22,124 nucleotides of DNA from an uncultured Collinsella sp. (GTDB taxonomy: Bacteria > Actinomycetota > Coriobacteriia > Coriobacteriales > Coriobacteriaceae): NCBI GenBank assembly GCA_900541785.1, contig UQKY01000037.1:1-22124 (forward strand), written 5' to 3'. Position numbers and translations under genes: made by a program. How positions within the stretch are numbered: the first letter of the stretch is position 1; every line of letters begins with the position of its first letter. Positions 1 through 13,631 of the stretch are shown one piece after another. Below the pieces are notes generated by a model. The model ran no database searches. It saw nothing but the letters and a program-made list of their open reading frames with translations, and was not told where the DNA came from.

Positions 1-45
1 GACGGAAAGCACATTAAGTGCTTTCCTTTGCGTGCGGAACTCGCG
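1..45. repeat. Palindromic intergenic element, copy 1 (probably cut by the window edge)
   Basis: A perfect 9-bp stem (GGAAAGCAC at 4-12, GTGCTTTCC at 18-26) closes an ATTAA loop. CGTGCGGAA follows at 31-39, 14 bases after the loop. The same loop, the same inner GCAC/GTGC pairs and the same CGTGCGGAA at identical spacing recur at 11001-11036, where the stem sequence differs but still pairs. The element lies beyond the rpoC terminator. Any outer left arm would be outside the window. Confidence 0.6.
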
Positions 46-112
46 ACAAACTTAAACAGCGGGCGGCCCGTTCCGGGAATCCGACGTGCTCGTCGGGGCA
101 ACGTTCCTCACC

Positions 113-147
113 AAAAAAGACCCGCTTCCCTGTTGGGAAACGGGTCT
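113..147 (-). terminator. Rho-independent terminator of rpoC
   Basis: On the minus strand a 13-bp stem with one G-U pair (arms 118-130 and 135-147, loop 131-134) is followed by six T (complement of A 113-118). It begins 28 bases after the rpoC stop codon and fits the end of the rpoB-rpoC transcript. Confidence 0.92.
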
Positions 148-175
148 TTGGAAGGACGGTTAACGTACTAGGAAA

Positions 176-4654
<4,479 letters not shown>

Positions 4655-4660
4655 AGTCAA

Positions 4661-8152
<3,492 letters not shown>

Positions 8153-8225
8153 CAGGTTTTTCCTCCTTCACGGAAATGCTCGGTGGGTTGGCGAGGCATA
8201 GCTTCGCCAGTTATCGCAACCTAAT

Positions 8226-8253
8226 AGTTTATCAGGTACCGACCGTTGGGCAA
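8226..8253 (-). promoter_or_regulatory. Candidate rpoB promoter
   Basis: On the minus strand, TTGCCC (8248-8253) is followed after 16 bases by TAAACT (8226-8231). Both boxes match the housekeeping consensus at four of six positions. The transcript would have a leader of about 65 bases. The galU terminator upstream implies that rpoB needs its own promoter, but this exact choice is tentative. Confidence 0.4.
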
Positions 8254-8330
8254 GAAAAGCCTTGACGCGATTGAGTTTTTGGAGTAGCAAAGTTTTTCGA
8301 CAGAAAACACGCAGGTAGATGTATGTGTAT

Positions 8331-8362
8331 CGAACATCTGTTCATATATTTTCTGTGAACAG
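8331..8362. promoter_or_regulatory. LexA-like SOS box with an overlapping second inverted repeat
   Basis: CGAACATCTGTTCA (8331-8344) contains GAAC-N4-GTTC, the core of the Gram-positive LexA/DinR operator (CGAAC-N4-GTTCG). CTGTTCA (8338-8344) also forms a perfect inverted repeat with TGAACAG (8356-8362) across 11 bases, giving three alternating half-sites. The site lies between the galU terminator and the rpoB promoter. LexA binding is inferred from motif similarity only. Confidence 0.45.
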
Positions 8363-8386
8363 GGAGCCGACAATCGCAGCTCTTAT

Positions 8387-8419
8387 AAAAAACGGGCGCA
8401 AACCGAGGTCCGCGCCCGT
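8387..8419 (-). terminator. Rho-independent terminator of galU
   Basis: On the minus strand a perfect 8-bp stem ACGGGCGC/GCGCCCGT (8412-8419 and 8392-8399) with a 12-base loop runs into a T tract (complement of A 8387-8391). It starts about 20 bases after the galU stop codon. Confidence 0.9.
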
Positions 8420-8439
8420 AAATGTCGATGCCCGAAGGC

Positions 8440-9348
8440 TTACTTGCGCATCAATCCGCCGCGCTCGTCGATGGCGTCCCAGAAGGCATCGGCAAAGCGG
8501 GGATCGCTTGCAGCCATGAGGGCGTTGGTGGCCATCCAGCCAGAGGGAGTGCCGGTGTCGTAGCCCGACAGCGGGTCGATGACGACGGCATACATGGCCT
8601 CACGGTCGAGCGAACGGGCCATGGCGTCAGTGAGCTGGATCTCGCCGCCCTTGCCGGCCTGCTGATCTGCCAGCAGGTCCATGACCAGCGGGCTCAGCAG
8701 GTAACGACCGACGATGTACAGGTTGGACGGAGCCGCCTCAGGAGCGGGCTTCTCGACCAGACCGCCGATGCGCCAGACAGCGCCCGGCTCGGCATCGGCA
8801 ACGCCCTCGGCGCCCTCGAGCGAACCGACGCGCTCGCCGGCAATAACGCCGTAGCGGCTGACTTCCTCGGGCGAGCAAGCAGCGACGGCGATAACCGAAG
8901 CTCCACCGTGCTCCTTGGAAACGGCGAGCATCTTGTCGCAGATGTCGCGATTAGGCACAACGTAGTCGCCCAGAAGAACCAGGAAGTTCTCCCCTGCCAC
9001 GGCGTCGGCAGCAGAGCGGATAGCATGGCCGAGGCCCTTGGGCTCGTACTGATAACGGAAGTCGACCGGCATACCGCCAGCGTGGGCGACGGCATCGGCA
9101 TAGGCGTTCTTGCCGCGCTCGCGCAGCAGGTTCTCGAGCGAGCGATCGGGCTGGAAGTAGTTCAGTAGCTCGGGCTTACCGGGAGATGTAACGATGATGG
9201 CGTCGTCGACTTCCTCGGGGTCGAGCGCCTCCTCGACGACGTACTGAATGACGGGCTTGTCGAGCACCGGCAGCATCTCTTTGGGCGTGCACTTGGTGCC
9301 AGGCAGAAAACGCGTGCCAAGACCGGCGGCGGGGATGATTGCCTTCAT
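8440..9348 (-). CDS. galU: UTP--glucose-1-phosphate uridylyltransferase
   Basis: GalU makes UDP-glucose from UTP and glucose-1-phosphate in the cytoplasm, feeding cell-surface glycan and galactose metabolism. The 302-aa protein opens with the nucleotidyltransferase signature AAGLGTRFLPGTKCTPKEML and continues with LDKPVIQYVVEEA, LVLLGDYV, a GLVEKP block and a late GGEIQLTDAM block, all expected for GalU. The ATG at 9346-9348 starts exactly at the conserved MKAIIPAAG and has AAGGA 12 bases upstream; a longer in-frame extension is not conserved-looking. The gene has its own promoter candidate and terminator, so it is probably monocistronic. It sits between rplL and rpoB, an unusual position for this gene. 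Confidence 0.95.
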   Translation of the reverse strand: MKAIIPAAGLGTRFLPGTKCTPKEMLPVLDKPVIQYVVEEALDPEEVDDAIIVTSPGKPELLNYFQPDRSLENLLRERGKNAYADAVAHAGGMPVDFRYQYEPKGLGHAIRSAADAVAGENFLVLLGDYVVPNRDICDKMLAVSKEHGGASVIAVAACSPEEVSRYGVIAGERVGSLEGAEGVADAEPGAVWRIGGLVEKPAPEAAPSNLYIVGRYLLSPLVMDLLADQQAGKGGEIQLTDAMARSLDREAMYAVVIDPLSGYDTGTPSGWMATNALMAASDPRFADAFWDAIDERGGLMRK

Positions 9349-9370
9349 GTTATTCAAAGATCCTTTCGCA

Positions 9371-9407
9371 GGCGCAAAAGCGCCCCATGCGTGCGGCACA
9401 CAGCCGC
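9371..9407 (-). other. Two adjacent hairpins in the galU leader
   Basis: GGCGC-AAAA-GCGCC (9371-9384) and TGCGGC-ACACA-GCCGCA (9392-9408) are perfect inverted repeats lying between the galU promoter candidate and the start codon. Neither has a T tract, so they do not look like terminators. They may shape the leader mRNA; no known riboswitch was recognised. Confidence 0.4.
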
Positions 9408-9444
9408 AGACCAAATTGCGATACCTAAGCATCTTACCGCTGGA

Positions 9445-9472
9445 ACTATATGTCGCTACAAGGCAGAGACAA
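9445..9472 (-). promoter_or_regulatory. Candidate galU promoter
   Basis: On the minus strand, TTGTCT (9467-9472) lies 16 bases before TATAGT (9445-9450), matching consensus at 4/6 and 5/6 positions. The leader would be about 90 bases. The gene-free stretch 9349-9662 otherwise holds the leader hairpins and the rplL terminator. Confidence 0.45.
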
Positions 9473-9601
9473 TTCTTCAGCAGGTCAACGCAAATTATTG
9501 CTCGAATGGTGCAATTTTATTGCCCAACGGCAGGGTGCCCGATACGACGCAAATCACAGAACATGGCAGTTTGAGCTACCGATGTCGAGGGACCGAAAAA
9601 C

Positions 9602-9635
9602 AAAAAAGACGGGGCTCGCAATGCGAACCCCGTCT
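9602..9635 (-). terminator. Rho-independent terminator of rplJ-rplL
   Basis: On the minus strand a stem of about 14 bp with one G-U pair (9622-9635 with 9607-9620) ends in TTTTTT (complement of A 9602-9607) and further T-rich sequence. It begins 28 bases after the rplL stop codon and separates rplJL from galU. Confidence 0.92.
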
Positions 9636-9662
9636 GCAAAGAAATCTGGCGAGAAAGCCTGA

Positions 9663-10040
9663 TTACTTGAGGGTGACAGCAGCGCCAGCAGCCTCGAGCT
9701 TCTCCTTGGCAGCCTCGGCGTCCTCCTTCTTGGCACCCTCGAGAACAGCCTTGGGAGCGCCCTCGACGACCTCCTTGGCCTCCTTCAGGCCAAGGTTGGT
9801 GAGCTCACGGACGGCCTTGATGACCTGGATCTTGTTGTCGCCGAAGCCCTCGAGCACGACGTCAAACTCGGTCTTCTCCTCGGCCTCAGCAGCGCCAGCA
9901 GCGGGAGCGGCGACAACAGCGGCAGGAGCAGCGGCGGAAACGCCGAAGGTGTCCTCGATAGCCTTGACGAGCTCGGAAGCCTCGAGAAGGGTCATTTCCT
10001 TAAGAGCATCGATGATCTCATCGGTGGTAAGCTTAGCCAT
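9663..10040 (-). CDS. rplL: 50S ribosomal protein L7/L12
   Basis: This 125-aa protein is the L12 stalk component that recruits translation GTPases to the ribosome. It shows the N-terminal dimerisation segment (TTDEIIDALKEMTLLEASEL), an Ala/Pro-rich hinge (about residues 38-55) and the globular C-terminal domain with EKTEFDVVLEGFG, KIQVIKAVRELTNLGLKEAK and a VTLK end. The ATG at 10038-10040 gives MAKLTTDE and has AAGGA seven bases upstream; an upstream in-frame start would add residues foreign to the family. It follows rplJ after 102 bases and is probably cotranscribed. L12 is normally made in excess of L10, which fits a strong site of its own. Confidence 0.98.
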   Translation of the reverse strand: MAKLTTDEIIDALKEMTLLEASELVKAIEDTFGVSAAAPAAVVAAPAAGAAEAEEKTEFDVVLEGFGDNKIQVIKAVRELTNLGLKEAKEVVEGAPKAVLEGAKKEDAEAAKEKLEAAGAAVTLK

Positions 10041-10142
10041 TTCTAAGTCCTTTCGGTTTCCGTGCGGATGCACGGAGATCAGTTAAAACACAGCGCGAAT
10101 GCGCCAGGGGTGCGGCGTTGCCGCCGCGGGTGAAAACAGCAA

Positions 10143-10664
10143 CTAGGCTGCCTTCTGCTCGGAGACCTGCTGGATCGAACGAGCGAGACCAGAGGAAACG
10201 CCGTTGACGCAGACAGCGATGTCGCGAGCGAAACCGGAGATGAGACCGGCAATCTGGCCGAGAAGCTGATCCTTGGTGGGCAGCTCGGCGATAGCCTTAA
10301 CATCATCAGCGGAAACGGCCTTGCCGTCGGAGATACCGCCCTTGATCTCAAGGACGCCCTTGGACTGAGCGGAGAAGTCCTTAAGGGCCTTAGCGGCCTC
10401 GACCGGCTCGGACTCGTAGAACACATAAGCGACGGGGCCGGCGAGGATCTCGTCGAGCTCGGGCTGCTCCTGGTTCTTGAGAGCGATCTTGACCAGGTTG
10501 TTCTTGTAGACCTTCATCTCGGCGCCGCACTCGCGAAGCTGATGACGCAGCTCCTGAGCCTGCTTAACCGTCAGACCGTTGTAGTTGACGACGAACAGAC
10601 CGGCGTTCTCGGCGATACGGGACTCGATCTCTGCAACCTTGTCGATTTTGTACTGCTGGGGCAT
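10143..10664 (-). CDS. rplJ: 50S ribosomal protein L10
   Basis: This 173-aa protein is the base of the ribosomal stalk. It binds 23S rRNA and carries L12 dimers on its C-terminal helix. Family sequence is clear in the N-terminal half (KVAEIESRIAENAGLFVVNYNGLTV, LRECGAEMKVYKNNLVKIAL). The ATG at 10662-10664 has AGGAGG at suitable spacing. The gene is preceded by a leader of about 210 bases with an L10-binding element and an attenuator-like terminator, so autoregulation by L10(L12)4 is expected. rplK and rplA, usual upstream partners, are absent; an aminotransferase lies upstream instead. Confidence 0.97.
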   Translation of the reverse strand: MPQQYKIDKVAEIESRIAENAGLFVVNYNGLTVKQAQELRHQLRECGAEMKVYKNNLVKIALKNQEQPELDEILAGPVAYVFYESEPVEAAKALKDFSAQSKGVLEIKGGISDGKAVSADDVKAIAELPTKDQLLGQIAGLISGFARDIAVCVNGVSSGLARSIQQVSEQKAA

Positions 10665-10729
10665 GAATTACACCTCCTCGAATTCTTTCCGGGCACGGTC
10701 CGCCACAAGGACGTGACGGGGGCATGTCC

Positions 10730-10766
10730 AAAAAGAAAGCCCCCGCGCTGCATGAGCGACGGGGGC
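10730..10766 (-). terminator. Attenuator hairpin in the rplJ leader
   Basis: On the minus strand, GCCCCCG (10760-10766) pairs with CGGGGGC (10739-10745), with an inner CGCT/AGCG stem, and is followed by TTTCTTTTT (complement of 10730-10738). It lies 66 bases upstream of the rplJ start and downstream of the L10-binding element. Termination here under excess L10-L12 is the mechanism described for Bacillus subtilis rplJL; it is inferred for this sequence. Confidence 0.85.
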
Positions 10767-10862
10767 GAGAAGACATATCTACTCGACCACCTCGGCTGGC
10801 GGGATATCCCATTAAGCTCGCGGGCAATGCCCGTTTGCGCCGGCTGTCTCTGGCAGCGGATT
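10767..10862 (-). ncRNA. L10 leader (ribosomal protein autoregulatory element)
   Basis: The minus-strand leader contains CAGAGACAGCCGGCGC, then a GC-rich stem region with GGGATATCCC and CAGCCGAGG, resembling the conserved L10-binding motif of bacterial rplJ leaders (AGACAGC...GGYG... GCCGAGG). It lies between the rplJ promoter and the attenuator, the expected place. Boundaries are approximate, and a covariance-model search was not possible here. Confidence 0.75.
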
Positions 10863-10880
10863 CGTGCGTGAACCGAAAGT

Positions 10881-10909
10881 ATTATGGCGGGGACCCCGGC
10901 GTCGGTCAA
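10881..10909 (-). promoter_or_regulatory. rplJ promoter
   Basis: On the minus strand, TTGACC (10904-10909) and CATAAT (10881-10886) are separated by exactly 17 bases; both are 5/6 matches to consensus. Transcription would start near 10874, giving a leader of about 210 bases that contains the L10 element and attenuator. Confidence 0.8.
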
Positions 10910-10945
10910 CGGAAAACCGGGCTGTACACAATTCCACCATCCGGC

Positions 10946-11072
10946 CGCGCCGCCGAAGGCCAGGCGCAAGGTTTTCGCTCGGTCAAGTCCTGGCTCGCAC
11001 GAAGAGCACATTAAGTGCTCTTCGGCTCGTGCGGAATCTACGAAAACCTTGCGCCTGGCCTTCGGCGGCGCG
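10946..11072. repeat. 127-bp nested palindromic element, copy 2
   Basis: The outer arms 10946-10977 and 11041-11072 are a perfect 32-bp inverted repeat. The inner stem GAAGAGCAC (11001-11009) / GTGCTCTTC (11015-11023) closes an ATTAA loop, flanked by TCGCACG (10995-11001) and CGTGCGGAA (11028-11036). The core matches the element at 1-45. It sits between the aminotransferase and the rplJ promoter, in the 506-base gene-free stretch 10665-11170. No T tract follows, and no ORF inside looks real. Confidence 0.8.
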
Positions 11073-11170
11073 TGCCTGCGTCAACTATGGGGCAGCCCGG
11101 TTTTACGTTGGCCGGCACGCCCCACTCATAATGCTTGGGTCGGTGGGCTGATGTGTTGCGCCCCGTTGGG

Positions 11171-12307
11171 CTATAAGGTTAAAATGAAGGCGGACAGGCG
11201 ATTTAGGCCTTCGTCCAGATCTTGGTCGGAGACGCAGTAGCTTAGGCGGATGTGGCCTTCGGTGCCGAAACAGTCGCCCGGGACTAGGGCTACGTTTGCT
11301 TCTTTGATGGCTTTGATGCAGAAGTCTTCGCTGGTTAGGCCGAACTTTTTGATGCTTGGGAAAGTGTAGAAGGCTCCTGCGGGCTCTACTACGTCGAGGC
11401 CCATGGCGTCTAAGGCTGCGAGTACGCGTTCGCGGCGGGCTCGATAGACTTCGAGCATGGGGGTGGGGTCGACGGTCAGGGCTCGGGCTGCGGCGTCCAT
11501 TTCGAAGGAGACGGCACTCGATACTAAGTATTGGTGGGCCTTTACGATCTCGGCGATAACGGGGGCTGCGGCTGCGAGCCAGCCCAGGCGCCAGCCGGTC
11601 ATGGCCCAGGGCTTGGAAAAGCTCTCGATGATGACCGTCTGATCGCGAAGCTCCGGGTGACGCTGGGCAAAGCGCTCGTAGCCATCCACATAAACCAGGC
11701 GGTTGTATACGTCGTCGCAGACCACGTAGATGCCCGTCTGCTCCGCCACGTGTGCCACGGCATCGAGCGAAGCCGCGTTGAGGATACAGCCCGTAGGATT
11801 GTTGGGCGAGCAGATGACGATGGCCTTGGTCGCCGGTGTCACGCAGGCACGAAGCGCTTCCTCATCGATCTGGAATTGCGCGGGCTCCGTATCAAAAAAG
11901 ACCGCCTTAGCGTGGTTGGCCACGACGATGCTCTCGTACAGGCCAAAGGCAGGCGTGGGAATAATGACCTCGTCGCCGGGGTTGAGCATGGCCATAAACG
12001 TAGCCGACAGGGCCTCGGTCGCACCATCGGTCAGGATGACCTCGTCGGCCGAATACGTAAGGCCCGCGTCGCCCATATATGCGGACAGCGTCTCGCGCAG
12101 GGCGGGGCGACCGTTGTTGGGCGGATAGTGCGTGTCACCGCGGTCCAGTGCGGCGGTCACCTCGGCGCTAATCACATCGGGCGTGGGAAAATCGGGCTCG
12201 CCGAGCGCGAGCGCGATGCACCCCGGATGCTGGGCGGCGAGCGCGTTAATCCGGCGGATACCGGAGGGCTTGAGCGTGGCAAGCGAGGTATTCATGGGCA
12301 GACGCAT
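11171..12307 (-). CDS. Pyridoxal-phosphate-dependent aminotransferase (class I/II)
   Basis: A fold-type I aminotransferase of 378 aa, likely transferring an amino group between an amino acid and a 2-oxoacid in the cytoplasm. The PLP lysine is Lys232 in SFSKPWAMTGWRLGW. Also visible are GEPDFPTP (36-43), the cofactor loop TDGATEAL (93-100), SPNNPTG (167-173) and the Asp/Tyr cofactor contacts in CDDVYN (197-202). The ATG at 12305-12307 has AAAGGA about six bases upstream; a second ATG four codons later is a less well-placed alternative. It resembles AspC/PatA-type enzymes, but the substrate cannot be told. It is divergent from the flavodoxin-like gene across 93 bases. I found no convincing terminator behind it. 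Confidence 0.92.
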   Translation of the reverse strand: MRLPMNTSLATLKPSGIRRINALAAQHPGCIALALGEPDFPTPDVISAEVTAALDRGDTHYPPNNGRPALRETLSAYMGDAGLTYSADEVILTDGATEALSATFMAMLNPGDEVIIPTPAFGLYESIVVANHAKAVFFDTEPAQFQIDEEALRACVTPATKAIVICSPNNPTGCILNAASLDAVAHVAEQTGIYVVCDDVYNRLVYVDGYERFAQRHPELRDQTVIIESFSKPWAMTGWRLGWLAAAAPVIAEIVKAHQYLVSSAVSFEMDAAARALTVDPTPMLEVYRARRERVLAALDAMGLDVVEPAGAFYTFPSIKKFGLTSEDFCIKAIKEANVALVPGDCFGTEGHIRLSYCVSDQDLDEGLNRLSAFILTL

Positions 12308-12400
12308 GGCGTTCCTTTCGTAAGGGTTGCACTAGGATAGCGCGGCGGGGCGCCGCCGGACGGTGTAACCTAAACGGAAACCAACCGGAAAGGAGGCAGC

Positions 12401-13063
12401 ATGGAGCCGACCGCGCGCGGCGATGTACCAAAAACGCTGCAAAACATTGCGTATATCAACATTCCCAATAGCGCCGATCTTGAGTTTTTGCTCTGGGACC
12501 TGCAGGATGCCATCGCCGCCTATGCTCAACTTTCCGGCACCGCACTCCCCCGCCCGGTCGACTTGAAGGCAAATGACGCCGGCAGCGTTGCCGATGGCAT
12601 CGTGCTGGCCATTGAAGATATGGCTGACGACGAGGCGTTGACTGCTATCGAGCAGGCGCTTGAGCACTTTGGCAGCACGGGAACGCGTGTCTATGCCGTG
12701 ATTCGAGCCGCACAAGAGGGCGCTGAGCAGGCGCGTGGGACCGCCGTTCGCCTGCACAAGGCATGTGAGCGCCATGACCAATTGTGGTGTGGCGGCGTTG
12801 CCATCTGCGCCGGCGGCGGCATCGCAGCGCTTCGCCATTCCCCACGCATGGGCCTCTTGCGCCGACCATTTTCGGAAGCGATGGATAAGCTTGTGGGCGC
12901 TGTGCGCATGGGCTGCTCCGTCGAGCATGCACAGCGACTTGGCGGCGGCAATGCCGCCAACGTCGACGCCGACGGCATGGTTTGCGCCGAGCCAGCCGTG
13001 CCCGCGCCGATCTGGCGAGGCGTTCTGAAACGTCTGGGCGCCCACGCTCAAACAAAAATCTAA
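12401..13063 (+). CDS. Flavodoxin-like (NAD(P)H-dependent oxidoreductase-like) protein
   Basis: A 220-aa protein whose ATG has a strong AAAGGAGG four bases upstream. I do not recognise a named gene. The C-terminal half (STGTRVYAVIRAAQEG, then LWCGGVAICAGGGIAALR, then MGLLRRPFSEAMDKL) resembles the C-terminal half of flavodoxin-fold NAD(P)H/FMN oxidoreductases seen in Coriobacteria. The N-terminal half lacks the usual phosphate-binding loop of that fold, so FMN binding is uncertain. No signal peptide or membrane segment is visible. The reverse strand is also open here, but has no comparable ribosome-binding site and encodes low-complexity sequence. The gene converges with the glycosylase gene: the two stop codons are separated by one base. 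Confidence 0.72.
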   Translation: MEPTARGDVPKTLQNIAYINIPNSADLEFLLWDLQDAIAAYAQLSGTALPRPVDLKANDAGSVADGIVLAIEDMADDEALTAIEQALEHFGSTGTRVYAVIRAAQEGAEQARGTAVRLHKACERHDQLWCGGVAICAGGGIAALRHSPRMGLLRRPFSEAMDKLVGAVRMGCSVEHAQRLGGGNAANVDADGMVCAEPAVPAPIWRGVLKRLGAHAQTKI

Positions 13064-13064
13064 A

Positions 13065-13628
13065 TTAAATTACAGCCCAGTCAACGGCCTCGCGCCAGCG
13101 CTCGACAAGGCGTTCCAGGTGCCATGCCGCATTGGCGGGACTTGTCGACGGCAGAACGATGGCCGGCAGCCCCGTCCGATCTTGCAAGTAGCGTTTGTAG
13201 AGTCGCCCTGCCGTACCGCCGTTACAGACAACGACCTCGATCGGCGCGGCATCGGTAATGCGCTCGATATGTGCCGGCACAACGTTGCGGATGCTCGCGT
13301 CGCTCGAGCCCTTAATGTCGCAGCTCTCAATTGCATCCCACAGGGCCACGCCGCCGTTCAGCAGCATGGCCCGCTTGGCGGCAATGGAGGCATCGAGCGT
13401 CGCGGGCTCACCGCTTGCCAAAGGATCGCCCTCGTTGGGCGGCACAGGCATACCGAGGCACATGGCCATCACACGCCAAAAGCGATTCTGAGGGTTGCCG
13501 TAATAAAAGGCATTGGCGCGCGAAAGCACCGAGGGAAACGACCCGAGCACCAAAACGCGCGAACGCTCGTCAAACACGGGCTCAAACCCATGCTCAATAT
13601 GTTGATAGCCCTCGTCAGACGTTGCCAT
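13065..13628 (-). CDS. Uracil/hypoxanthine-DNA glycosylase, family 6 (HDG type)
   Basis: A 187-aa DNA repair enzyme of the uracil-DNA glycosylase superfamily. Such proteins remove deaminated bases, and family 6 members were described acting mainly on deoxyinosine (hypoxanthine). Visible motifs are VLVLGSFPSVLSRAN (26-39), YYGNPQNRFWRVM (42-54), a VVCNGGTAGR strand-turn and the late LPSTSPANA motif. The ATG at 13626-13628 lies three bases after the stop of the GH13 gene, with only a weak GAGGG inside that gene's end as ribosome-binding site. Tight spacing suggests cotranscription with the glycosidase. Substrate preference is inferred from family motifs. Confidence 0.88.
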   Translation of the reverse strand: MATSDEGYQHIEHGFEPVFDERSRVLVLGSFPSVLSRANAFYYGNPQNRFWRVMAMCLGMPVPPNEGDPLASGEPATLDASIAAKRAMLLNGGVALWDAIESCDIKGSSDASIRNVVPAHIERITDAAPIEVVVCNGGTAGRLYKRYLQDRTGLPAIVLPSTSPANAAWHLERLVERWREAVDWAVI

Positions 13629-13631
13629 GGC

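Noticed and set aside
8319..8519. Small plus-strand gene next to the SOS-like box
   Set aside because: The 66-codon frame runs through the galU terminator into galU antisense, lacks a ribosome-binding site and shows no protein-like composition.
8422..9168. Plus-strand open frame opposite galU
   Set aside because: It is antisense to a clear galU gene, with no family motifs and no convincing ribosome-binding site.
12332..13051. Minus-strand open frame opposite the flavodoxin-like gene
   Set aside because: It overlaps the aminotransferase promoter region, has no good start signal and reads as composition-driven sequence; the plus-strand gene has AAAGGAGG and a plausible fold.
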